A stretch of 28,198 bases of DNA, from the NCBI GenBank assembly GCA_042576225.1, contig JBHPCA010000015.1, forward strand, positions 1 to 28,198. Reading direction: 5' to 3'. The notes under the pieces were generated by a model. It was not told the DNA's origin. It did no database searches and saw nothing but the letters and a program-made list of their open reading frames with translations. Source of the DNA: GWF2-30-66 sp042576225 (GTDB taxonomy: Bacteria; Babelota; Babeliae; Babelales; Vermiphilaceae). Positions 16,157 to 23,555 of the stretch are shown here, piece after piece (position 1 is the first letter of the stretch; every line of letters starts with the position of its first letter). A program made the translations under genes and the position numbers.

Positions 16157-16726
16157 ATGAAGAAACTATTGTTAACTTTGGCTATGCTCACTGTAGCTGT
16201 AAATTCATATGGCATGTTTTCTGATATGGAAATTCGCTTCCAAGATGATCAACAAATTATCAATCCTTATGGAGTAAGCGCGATTGCTAAAGAAACTCTT
16301 GAATATTTATACAATAAACCCAAAATCCTCATTAAAAAATACACAACCGAATACACTTATTACGACGTGGACCTCTCGAAGCAAAAATTTATAAAAGCTT
16401 TTGATAAAATTGCTTTAACCAAATATAAAAACAAATACATAATACAAATAACACGAGTTTTTCCTGACAAAACCAAAACTATTGTATTCGATAGCTCTAA
16501 AAAGAAATATAAAGTAATCACTCCACATATGCCCCACACTCAGGACAGAAACAAAAAAATAAACAAACTAATGGCAAGTATAAAAGCAAAAATTAAAAGC
16601 CTATACAAAGAACAAAATCTAACTAAACTTGAAAAAAGGCTCAAAAAGAAACTGTTTAAAAAAACTAAAAAGCGTGATTATACAGATATAAAAATAAAAA
16701 CATACACGTATACAAAGCAAAAATAA
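16157..16726 (+). CDS. secreted lysine-rich protein, unknown
   Basis: The ATG at 16157 is chosen over the in-frame one at 16118 because AAAGGA sits just upstream and the signal peptide (MKKLLLTLAMLTVAVNSYG) then begins at residue 1; 189 residues result. The mature part begins with Met-Phe and has a mixed alpha/beta look (ILIKKYTTEYTYYDVDLSK, KYIIQITRVFPDKTKTIVF). A very basic helical region follows (LEKRLKKKLFKKTKKR). The last residues YTDIKIKTYTYTKQK match the C-terminus of the 8669 protein. No family is recognised. It converges on prfA with a four-base gap. Confidence 0.75.
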   Translation: MKKLLLTLAMLTVAVNSYGMFSDMEIRFQDDQQIINPYGVSAIAKETLEYLYNKPKILIKKYTTEYTYYDVDLSKQKFIKAFDKIALTKYKNKYIIQITRVFPDKTKTIVFDSSKKKYKVITPHMPHTQDRNKKINKLMASIKAKIKSLYKEQNLTKLEKRLKKKLFKKTKKRDYTDIKIKTYTYTKQK

Positions 16727-16730
16727 ATAA

Positions 16731-17810
16731 TTAAGATTTGATTAAATCTAAGAAAGATTGTTTACGACGCTCTTGGCGCTCATTGACTCCAAGGGCGTCA
16801 ATTATTTCATCAAGTTTACCCTCGACGATGACATCAAGCTTTTTAAGCGTCAAATTAATCTGATGATCCGTAACTCTGTTTTGAGGATAATTATACGTTC
16901 TTACTTTTTCAGCACGCGCAGCACCGCCAACCTGGTCACGACGCATCTTACTTCGCTCAGCCTGCTGTTTTTCTATCTGATCAAGCAAAATTCTAGACTT
17001 AAGATGTTTCATCGCTTTAGCTTTATTTTTGTGCTGTGAACGCTCATCCTGACACGTTACCACAACACCAGTTGGTACGTGGGTAATTCTGACCGCTGAA
17101 TCTGTAGTATTGACATGCTGCCCGCCGGCACCTGAAGCCCTGTAGACATCTATGCGTAAATCTTCGTTTTTTATATCAACGTCTACCTCTTTTGCTTCTG
17201 GTAATACAGCCACTGTAGCTGTTGAGGTATGAATACGGCCTGAACCCTCAGTTGCAGGCACTCGCTGCACTCTGTGCACCCCAGATTCACGCTTTAAATG
17301 CCCATACACATTTTTACCACTGATGTGCACAACGACCTCTTTAAAGCCTCCTAAATCGGTTGTACTTGAGCTATCTACCACAGCCCTCCAACCTTTGCTT
17401 AATGCATAATTTGTATACATTTTCAGCATATCGGCCGCAAAAAGCGCTGCTTCTTTGCCACCTGCGCCAGCTCTGATTTCTACATACACAGATCTGTTAT
17501 CAAGCACATCAGGTGGATATAATAGAAAATCAAGCGCATCCTGCGCCTGTTTGAGCTTTTCTTGCAATTCACTAATTTCTAGCTCATAAAGCTCGGCAAG
17601 CTCCTCATCTTTATTTTCAGCAGCCTGCTCTTTTGATTGCGCTACTTGAGACTCTGTCTCTTGTATAGACTCATACCCTTGTAAAATGGCTGAAATCTGA
17701 GAGAGCTCTTTTTGTAAGCTATTACGTTTTGAACTATCAAGATCAGGACTAGATAAAATTTGCGCCAACTCCTGATGTCTTTTTTTGATCTCTTGTATTT
17801 GATCGATCAT
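16731..17810 (-). CDS. prfA: peptide chain release factor 1
   Basis: RF1 recognises UAA and UAG stops and triggers peptide release on the ribosome. The 359 residues have the normal length. They show the N-terminal helical domain, the codon-recognition PAT tripeptide (residues 185-187 in RVPATEGSGRIHTSTATV), which marks RF1 rather than RF2, and the catalytic GGQ at 229-231 in GAGGQHVNTTDSAVR. The ATG at 17810 has only a weak GAGA upstream, so translation may be partly coupled to rpmE, which ends 29 bases before. The methyltransferase gene prmC, often next to prfA, is not here. Confidence 0.97.
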   Translation of the reverse strand: MIDQIQEIKKRHQELAQILSSPDLDSSKRNSLQKELSQISAILQGYESIQETESQVAQSKEQAAENKDEELAELYELEISELQEKLKQAQDALDFLLYPPDVLDNRSVYVEIRAGAGGKEAALFAADMLKMYTNYALSKGWRAVVDSSSTTDLGGFKEVVVHISGKNVYGHLKRESGVHRVQRVPATEGSGRIHTSTATVAVLPEAKEVDVDIKNEDLRIDVYRASGAGGQHVNTTDSAVRITHVPTGVVVTCQDERSQHKNKAKAMKHLKSRILLDQIEKQQAERSKMRRDQVGGAARAEKVRTYNYPQNRVTDHQINLTLKKLDVIVEGKLDEIIDALGVNERQERRKQSFLDLIKS

Positions 17811-17839
17811 AATAAATTGATCTCAGAAAAGGGATTTAG

Positions 17840-18058
17840 CTATTTTTTACCTTTTTTTCCGAACTTCTTATATTTTTGCTCGAAACGCTCTATTCTACCC
17901 ATTGTATCAACAAACTTTTGCTCGCCTGTGTAGAATGGATGACAGCTTGCACATAATGTGGTTTTTATCTCTGTTGCAGTCGAGCGCATTGGAAATATAG
18001 CTCCGCATGTACAAGTCGCGGTTACTTCGTTCAATTGAGGGTGAATGTCTTTTTTCAC
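17840..18058 (-). CDS. rpmE: 50S ribosomal protein L31, zinc-binding type
   Basis: This large-subunit ribosomal protein has 72 residues, the usual size. MKKDIHPQLNEVTATCTCGAIF and TLCASCHPFYTGEQKFVDTMGRIERFEQKY are the L31 signatures. Cys16, Cys18, Cys36 and Cys39 form the zinc site of the C+ form. The start is GTG (18058) with a strong AGGAG five to six bases upstream. The rpmE-prfA order is common in bacteria and marks a translation operon. Confidence 0.97.
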   Translation of the reverse strand: MKKDIHPQLNEVTATCTCGAIFPMRSTATEIKTTLCASCHPFYTGEQKFVDTMGRIERFEQKYKKFGKKGKK

Positions 18059-18194
18059 AGTTACTCCTAAGAATCAATATCTTTTATACTTAATTTTATA
18101 CTTATATCTACAATATTACCCAAAAAACATAATTTGTAAAGCAAAAAAGCTTAATTCCACGCGATTTAGGCCAGTGAAAATAATCCATAAAACA

Positions 18195-19934
18195 CTAAGA
18201 AACACTCTTCAGATCGAACAAAACAGAATTTTTTACCAGTTTTAATATCTTTTTGATCTTTGAGTCATTTCCTTCTAATATGATACCCTCATCGGGAGAA
18301 TATATGATTTTCACATTATGACCCTCTAAATTGGCTATTCTACGCCCCTCACTAAATATGACCGTGTTATTTTTGAATACTTCAGAGCTCTCGAGACACC
18401 AAACTATTATATTAAACATCTGATAGGTCCCAATAACACCAAATAAACCCAAATTTACAGTAACATCTTTGTATTTTACCCGTTTTCTTGCCTCTATCCT
18501 ATCTAACCAATAAAAACCCCCTGAAAGCATAATAGGGGACATAATCGTCGTCAAAACAATCACAACCACACATACCACATACTGCTGTAGAGAAATAACA
18601 CGCGCACCGATTAAGATAGTTGAAATCACAAGCCCAACCTCACCACGAGCAACCATGGAAGAACCAAAAAGATATGAATCCACATTTCGCCATTTATGAT
18701 TGGACTTTCTTTGGTACATGTTACTTAATGAGGTAGCAGCATAGCAGGCAAGAAGTTTTGAAATTATTGATACTAAAAGCAAAACAAAAACAATAATCCA
18801 ATGGTAACCATTTAGCAACGTAACATCAACCTGCAACCCTATTGAACCCAAGAAAATAGGCAATAAAATAGCATTTACAAAAGGAGATATAACTTTTTCA
18901 GCTGCATGTCGTTTATCTCCCATTCTATGGAAAAGCCCCGCAAAATACGCGCCCGTAATACCAGCCAATCCTCCTACCAATTCTGAAAACGCAAAATAAA
19001 GAAGCATAACACCGTTTGCCACTGACGAAATAAGCGGCGTCTGACTTTTATGCTTAAGCAATCTTACAACAGGAGGAATCACAAAATATCCAACAGTTAA
19101 TATAGCTCCAAAAGCGAATATCATATACAAAATTGAATGTGCAATTCCGGAGCAATGTGCATGCGATGAAACATCAAAACCCCCAGGAACCACCAAAACG
19201 CAGCTTCCAATAAGAATAAAGAACACTGACAGCAAAATAACAGCCAATATATCATCAATAACAGCTGCACCAAGCGTAGCTTTTGAGCTTCTTAAGTGCA
19301 TCTTATTTCGAGCCAAAAGCATTGCTATCGGAATCGACACACTGGTTGCTGAAAAAATTAGACCCAATCCGATAGATTGGGTAATGTTAAAAAATGTTCC
19401 AAACAGATAAAAACTTGCTGCCGCCACTAAAAAAACGGGGAATAATACGCCAAAAACACCTGCCGTAACCGCGGTAAAACCAACTTTTAAAATATCCTTT
19501 ATATCTGTTTCGTGCCCTGCAATCCATAATAGATAAGGCACAGTAAACGCAGCAGAAAGCAATAAAATAAAAATGATAAATAAGTCTGAAGATGCAATCG
19601 TATACAAAGAACCAGTCACCCTATCAAGAGCTAAAAAAGGGTCTGAAAATATTGAGAGATTTTTTATATCAAAAAATGTAGGGCCTAAAAATATCCCTGA
19701 TATAATCTGCCCCGCAATCACCGGAATGTTGAAAAGCATCTTTAAAACTTTTCCTACTAAGGCCGTCCACAAAATAAGAAGTGCCAAGAAAAAGGTAAAT
19801 TTAGCAACAAAAAACGGTTCTAAACCTGAACTTACAAGAAGGCCCTCCGGGATTGTTAAATCTCCTGCCTTGGCAAATAACAATGAGGATTTTAACAATA
19901 AACAAGATAAGAACAAAAAGATACGATTTTTCAT
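18195..19934 (-). CDS. cation/proton antiporter, CPA2 (Kef/NapA-like) family
   Basis: This inner-membrane antiporter exchanges Na+ or K+ for H+. The 579 residues open with a cleavable-looking hydrophobic leader (about 1-22) before a dozen or so membrane helices. Family marks are NIPVIAGQIISGIFLGP (69-85), FSATSVSIPIAML (194-206) and AAVIDDILAVILLS with the ion-binding Asp227-Asp228. The final 80 residues (after KRVKYKDVTVNLG) form a soluble tail not resembling TrkA-N/RCK, so no nucleotide control domain is apparent. Start ATG has AGGGG five bases upstream. Upstream lies the large 19935-20523 gene-free region. The transported cation cannot be told from sequence. Confidence 0.92.
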   Translation of the reverse strand: MKNRIFLFLSCLLLKSSLLFAKAGDLTIPEGLLVSSGLEPFFVAKFTFFLALLILWTALVGKVLKMLFNIPVIAGQIISGIFLGPTFFDIKNLSIFSDPFLALDRVTGSLYTIASSDLFIIFILLLSAAFTVPYLLWIAGHETDIKDILKVGFTAVTAGVFGVLFPVFLVAAASFYLFGTFFNITQSIGLGLIFSATSVSIPIAMLLARNKMHLRSSKATLGAAVIDDILAVILLSVFFILIGSCVLVVPGGFDVSSHAHCSGIAHSILYMIFAFGAILTVGYFVIPPVVRLLKHKSQTPLISSVANGVMLLYFAFSELVGGLAGITGAYFAGLFHRMGDKRHAAEKVISPFVNAILLPIFLGSIGLQVDVTLLNGYHWIIVFVLLLVSIISKLLACYAATSLSNMYQRKSNHKWRNVDSYLFGSSMVARGEVGLVISTILIGARVISLQQYVVCVVVIVLTTIMSPIMLSGGFYWLDRIEARKRVKYKDVTVNLGLFGVIGTYQMFNIIVWCLESSEVFKNNTVIFSEGRRIANLEGHNVKIIYSPDEGIILEGNDSKIKKILKLVKNSVLFDLKSVS

Positions 19935-20049
19935 ACAACCCCTGACAATTCAAAAATCCGCCCAAAAACAAGTTCTTTTTTAGCTTACGCTCACCTATTT
20001 ATATTTTACGCCACATATGCATAAAAACAAGCATATTTAATATAATTTC

Positions 20050-20185
20050 GAAGTTTTTGTGGCAAACAACCGGTATAACGGTCTTTCTTAGCGATAATCC
20101 TCGACAAACTCTCTTGTTGCTCTAATTGCAAAAGCCCGATCCTTGCACAACAATCAAGCATTCTTAGCCAAAGAAAGCCTTTTTA
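20050..20185 (+). ncRNA. candidate structured small RNA (uncertain)
   Basis: A possible -10 TATAAT (20041-20046) is followed by an ACCG/CGGT hairpin (20069-20082). A long-range stem joins GGTCTTTCTT (20080-20089) and AAGAAAGCC (20171-20179, one bulge), and an internal TTGTTG/CAACAA pairing (20124-20129 with 20147-20152) lies inside. The right arm runs directly into TTTTT, as a terminator would. No matching -35 is evident. I do not recognise it as 6S, SRP, RNase P or tmRNA. It could be chance pairing in AT-rich DNA. Confidence 0.3.
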
Positions 20186-20224
20186 TTGCAAATTACGAGA
20201 AATTTAGCATATGCCCAATTTTTT

Positions 20225-20251
20225 AAAGAGCCCCTGACAGAAAGGCTTTTT
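20225..20251 (+). terminator. second terminator-like hairpin in the 19935-20523 gap
   Basis: An 8-bp stem AAAGAGCC/GGCTTTTT (one G-T pair) with loop CCTGACAGAAA ends in TTTTT. It could back up the stop of the candidate RNA just upstream and insulate the following promoter. Confidence 0.45.
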
Positions 20252-20281
20252 GCCAATTTCTCTAAAAAAACCCCCTAATCC

Positions 20282-20311
20282 TTGACATTTATTTGCAAAT
20301 AGAAATATAAT
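20282..20311 (+). promoter_or_regulatory. consensus promoter for the 20524 gene
   Basis: A perfect TTGACA (20282-20287) and perfect TATAAT (20306-20311) are separated by 18 bases. This is the best promoter match I found in the window and predicts strong expression with a leader of about 200 bases. Confidence 0.8.
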
Positions 20312-20350
20312 GAGAGTGAGAAGAATGTAAAAAAATGGGCTTACAAAAAA

Positions 20351-20376
20351 ATAAGTAGCAAGTATAAGTAGCAAGT
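20351..20376 (+). repeat. perfect tandem duplication of a 13-mer in the leader
   Basis: ATAAGTAGCAAGT occurs twice back to back in the transcribed leader of the 20524 gene, directly before the ACTGGT stem arm. It may be a protein-binding site or a recent slippage product. Confidence 0.85.
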
Positions 20377-20377
20377 A

Positions 20378-20504
20378 ACTGGTGAATAGTTAATTTTTTA
20401 ACCAAAATAATCCGCCACGGCTTCAAAGCCACGTTATTAACCAGTCAATTCAACTCAACTCAAATCAGCGCAGGCTTCAAAGACATGGGGTATTCTGGGC
20501 GGAT
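20378..20504 (+). promoter_or_regulatory. structured 5' leader of the 20524 gene (candidate cis-regulatory RNA)
   Basis: ACTGGT (20378-20383) pairs with ACCAGT (20440-20445). The closing stem encloses GTTAA/TTAAC (20389-20402) and GGCT/AGCC with loop TCAA (20419-20430). ATCCGCC (20410-20416), inside the first structure, is the exact complement of GGCGGAT (20498-20504), which ends seven bases before the ribosome-binding site. The two foldings would therefore form a pseudoknot or be mutually exclusive. GGCTTCAAAG occurs twice (20419, 20473). It matches no riboswitch class I recognise. Confidence 0.45.
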
Positions 20505-20523
20505 CAATAAAAGGAGAAATATC

Positions 20524-20919
20524 ATGAATAAAAAGAAACTTATAGCAACAATCGCAGCATTTGCCATAACATCTGGTGCTTTCTGTTTTACAGGCAAAAA
20601 AACAAAAGAGGTGGCAAGAACACCTCGAGGAATTATAAAGAAAGATGTAATAAGAACACCTCAGGGAGTTATGGAGAGAAATATAGTTAAAACACCCAAA
20701 AGATTTATGGAGAGAGATATAGCAAGAACACCTAGAGGAGTTATGGTCAGAGATATAGATATTGCAAAAACACCTAAAGGAATTATGGTCAAAGAAAGAG
20801 GCATACAGGTAAAAAAAGTCACTAAAAAACCCATGAAACCTATGGCTAAAAAACCCACCAAGTCTATGAAACCCGCTCCTAAGCCTGCGCCTAAAAAAGC
20901 TTGGTACAAATTCTGGTAA
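20524..20919 (+). CDS. secreted basic protein made of 12-14-residue TP repeats
   Basis: The ATG at 20524 is chosen over an in-frame ATG at 20485 because AAGGAG lies seven bases upstream and a signal peptide (KKKLIATIAAFAITSGAFCF) then begins the protein; 131 residues. Five imperfect repeats span residues 31-94 with consensus [AIV][RK]TP[RQK]G[IV][IM]xx[DE][IV]: ARTPRGIIKKDV, IRTPQGVMERNI, VKTPKRFMERDI, then two 14-residue versions. A Lys/Pro/Met-rich stretch (KKPMKPMAKKPTKSMKPAPKPAPKK) follows, ending in aromatic AWYKFW. There are almost no acidic residues outside the repeats. No family is recognised; it could bind nucleic acid, a polyanionic surface or a partner through the repeats. It has a consensus promoter and its own terminator. 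Confidence 0.78.
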   Translation: MNKKKLIATIAAFAITSGAFCFTGKKTKEVARTPRGIIKKDVIRTPQGVMERNIVKTPKRFMERDIARTPRGVMVRDIDIAKTPKGIMVKERGIQVKKVTKKPMKPMAKKPTKSMKPAPKPAPKKAWYKFW

Positions 20920-20944
20920 ACCAAACATAAGATCTATGATTAAA

Positions 20945-20975
20945 AATGGGAAGCCTCTGAGCTTCCCATTCGTTT
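20945..20975. terminator. strong bidirectional terminator between the 20524 gene and the PLD-like pair
   Basis: A perfect 10-bp stem AATGGGAAGC/GCTTCCCATT with loop CTCTGA. CGTTTT follows on the plus strand, and TTTTTA follows on the minus strand. Confidence 0.85.
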
Positions 20976-21007
20976 TGCTTAAACTCAACAATCAAAAATT
21001 TCACATA

Positions 21008-22408
21008 TTACAAGCTATTTGCCACATAAAGTTTCGCAAGCTTTTCTTTGTTGTTAGAGTAGACAGTCTTTCTTTTTTTATTTTTATGTTGAAGATCTTT
21101 ATCTTCTTTAAAAATTCCATCACCGTTCTTGGTGGATTTTCTTTTTCTTTTTTTGATGCCAAATTTACCAGAAAATCTTGTTTTCTTTTTTTTTCTTTTT
21201 TTTCTTTTATTGACATATTTGTATACAGAACACCAATCCTTTTTAAGGTAATCAAATCTCTTGTTATATTTTCCAACTATCTCTAAATCACTAAAAATAG
21301 TAACATTTTCTTTGTTGTAGTTACGAGCCGATCCGGTAAAATTGGCAGATCCTGTCCAGGCTAAAGGCTTTCCATATAAAGATTTTCCAAAAACTATAAA
21401 CTTATTGTGCATCCACCCTTCTTTAGGCCCATATGTGAAAATTTTAGCACCCTTTTTATATAACCTTTGTGCCCCTTTATTATATTTGCCTGTTACCACA
21501 CTTGAGCCAGCAACTATCTCCACTTTGACCCCTCGACCTATTGCTTGAGCAAGTGCGTCAATAATATCATATTCTGTTAAGAAAAAAGCTGCCATTTTAA
21601 TGCTCTTTTTTTCTTCGTAAATAAGATGCACAAGAATATGAAAAATATCATCACCGGGGGGAAAAAACGCAACACACACCTCATTATTCTCAAGTGGCAC
21701 AAGCGTTTCTATTCTCTTATACACTTTAGAACAATCACTTTTAAGATAAGAAAATCTCTTAATATATTTTGCCACCATCTTTGTATCACTCAAAATTGAA
21801 ATATTTTCCTTGTTATAAGCATGTGCTGAATAGGTGAGATTTAAAGACCCTGTGATAATAAGTGATTTTTTATATATATTTTTCTCAAAAATAATAAATT
21901 TGTTATGCATAACCCCCCGGATCCATTTACTTCTTCCCTTTGGAGGATTGTATGCAAAAATTTTTACTCCTTTCGCCTGTAATTTTTTTGCACTTTCATT
22001 GTATTTGCCTGACACTACGAAAGAACCTGCAACCATTTCGACAGAAACTCCTCTTTCTACTGCCTTTATAAGCGCATCAACTATTTTCTCTTCTGTTAAA
22101 AAAAAGGTTGCTATTTTAATGCTTTTCTCTTCTTTACCAATCAAACCGACTAAAATGCCACATGTATCGTCATTAGGAGAGAAAAAAGCTTGGGAAATTT
22201 CATTGTCTACAAGTTTTATAAATGTTTCTAACCTGTTTTCTTTATTATCTATAATAAACTTTTTCTTGTATAACTCCTGGTGGCTTATCGTACTTTCCTC
22301 ATCCCCATATACAATAAAATCGCCCATATCTGGGCCACGAAAAGAGAGCAAAACTGCATGAAAAAATAACCACGGCACTATACCGCATATTTTTTTATAA
22401 AGCTTCAC
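21008..22408 (-). CDS. secreted PLD-superfamily protein with two PLD domains and a basic tail
   Basis: The phospholipase D/nuclease superfamily cleaves phosphodiester bonds in lipids or nucleic acids using paired HxKx4D motifs. This 466-residue protein starts with a hydrophobic leader (WLFFHAVLLSF) and holds two PLD domains: MHNKFIIFEKN with TGSLNLT (His168, Lys170) and MHNKFIVFGKS with TGSANFT (His334, Lys336). The motif Asp is Glu175 in the first and Gly341 in the second. Residues 400-447 are extremely basic in three blocks (KRKKRKKKK, KKRKRK, KNKKRK), resembling nuclear localisation signals. The start is GTG; its AGGGGG ribosome-binding site overlaps the stop codon of the upstream paralogue nine bases away, implying coupled translation. 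Family is firm; activity and destination are inference. Confidence 0.88.
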   Translation of the reverse strand: MKLYKKICGIVPWLFFHAVLLSFRGPDMGDFIVYGDEESTISHQELYKKKFIIDNKENRLETFIKLVDNEISQAFFSPNDDTCGILVGLIGKEEKSIKIATFFLTEEKIVDALIKAVERGVSVEMVAGSFVVSGKYNESAKKLQAKGVKIFAYNPPKGRSKWIRGVMHNKFIIFEKNIYKKSLIITGSLNLTYSAHAYNKENISILSDTKMVAKYIKRFSYLKSDCSKVYKRIETLVPLENNEVCVAFFPPGDDIFHILVHLIYEEKKSIKMAAFFLTEYDIIDALAQAIGRGVKVEIVAGSSVVTGKYNKGAQRLYKKGAKIFTYGPKEGWMHNKFIVFGKSLYGKPLAWTGSANFTGSARNYNKENVTIFSDLEIVGKYNKRFDYLKKDWCSVYKYVNKRKKRKKKKTRFSGKFGIKKRKRKSTKNGDGIFKEDKDLQHKNKKRKTVYSNNKEKLAKLYVANSL

Positions 22409-22417
22409 AAAATCCCC

Positions 22418-23371
22418 CTATCTTTTGGTTTTTTTTAATTTACTTTTTTTTATATTATTGCTTATTTTTCTTTTTTTATTTTTATGTGAGATCTCTTCTT
22501 CATAATCATCTTCGTGTTCATTTTCATGCTCGTTACGCGCAGTATATCTCGTATTTCTTTTTCTTTTTCTCAAATTATATTTCTTTTTAGCCTTCTTCTG
22601 CTTCTGATGAGGCACAATACGAGCTTTCAACTTGCCAAGTGTATTTACAAGAATAGAAGACTGAACAAGTGTCTCATTAGCATTACCTTCATTAGAATAA
22701 TCACTATCACCGTTAAACTCATAGGGATAACAGAATTTCTTTTTCATGGTATTAAAATCATTTCTGTAACTCTGTAACATTTTCGATTTACTGGTAATAT
22801 AAATATTTTCTTGGTTAAACATATGGGATGAACTCGAAAAATTACAAGATCCATTCCACAGCAAAGACATACCGTTTATATTTTTTTCAAACACTACATA
22901 TTTATTATGCATAATCCCTGTAATATCCTCATTTGGCTTATCTTTAGGTGGTTTGAAAACAAAGATTTTTGCTCCCATTTTTTCGAGCTCTATTAATTTT
23001 TTTTCATGCCCATCTTTTTCAAATTTGGAGTCAAATACTATTTGGATCGCAACTCCCCTTTTTAATGCATCTTTAATTGCTTTATAAATTTTAGTGTCTC
23101 TCAAAGAATATATCGTCATTATCATACTTGATTCTTCTTTTCCCATAAGCCCAACAAGCAAGCCTTGAAGATCATCATTTGGGGCGAAAAAAACTTGAAA
23201 AACTTCGCCATTATCTCTAAATTTTATAAAGTCTTGAACATTGTTCTTTTTTAGATCTACAATAAACTTCTTTTTGTATAAATCTTTTTGTGGACCCCTA
23301 AAGGGAAATACGCACGTATAGACAAAAAAGACAAAGTGGGCAAGAAAATATAACTTTTTACATAATCTCAA
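22418..23371 (-). CDS. secreted PLD-superfamily protein with one PLD domain and a basic tail
   Basis: This 317-residue paralogue of the next gene shares FRGP, LYKKKFIVD, FFAPNDD and LVGLMGKEE with it. After a hydrophobic leader (FLAHFVFFVYTCVF) it has one PLD domain: MHNKYVVFEKN (His155, Lys157; Glu162 in place of the usual Asp) and NGSCNFSSS. A single-motif PLD protein would have to dimerise to form an active site. The tail alternates basic and acidic blocks (KAKKKYNLRKRKRNTR, HENEHEDDYEEE, HKNKKRK, KKSKLKKTKR). The start is TTG, chosen because AGGAG lies seven bases upstream and no ATG gives a leader peptide. It is the first gene of a two-gene operon. The host nucleus as destination is a hypothesis based only on the tail. 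Confidence 0.86.
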   Translation of the reverse strand: MRLCKKLYFLAHFVFFVYTCVFPFRGPQKDLYKKKFIVDLKKNNVQDFIKFRDNGEVFQVFFAPNDDLQGLLVGLMGKEESSMIMTIYSLRDTKIYKAIKDALKRGVAIQIVFDSKFEKDGHEKKLIELEKMGAKIFVFKPPKDKPNEDITGIMHNKYVVFEKNINGMSLLWNGSCNFSSSSHMFNQENIYITSKSKMLQSYRNDFNTMKKKFCYPYEFNGDSDYSNEGNANETLVQSSILVNTLGKLKARIVPHQKQKKAKKKYNLRKRKRNTRYTARNEHENEHEDDYEEEISHKNKKRKISNNIKKSKLKKTKR

Positions 23372-23555
23372 GAGATTCTCCTTCTTTTGATATTTTTATC
23401 AAACTACAACCACCTACAACCATATGACCATATTAAGTTGTACAAAAAAAGAAGAAACGTAATCAAAACAAATAATAAAAAGACTCAGTAAACCCCTACT
23501 ATTAAAATTCTTTTACATTTTTTTATAAAAAATCCCAACCCAAAAAATATTGTAT

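Noticed and set aside
20485..20523. Upstream in-frame ATG for the TP-repeat protein
   Set aside because: It has no ribosome-binding site, lies inside the leader structure, and would bury the signal peptide behind 13 polar residues.
20661..20924. Minus-strand open frame opposite the TP-repeat gene, with repeated hydrophobic peptide
   Set aside because: It mirrors the repeats on the other strand; the plus frame has the ribosome-binding site, signal peptide, promoter and terminator.
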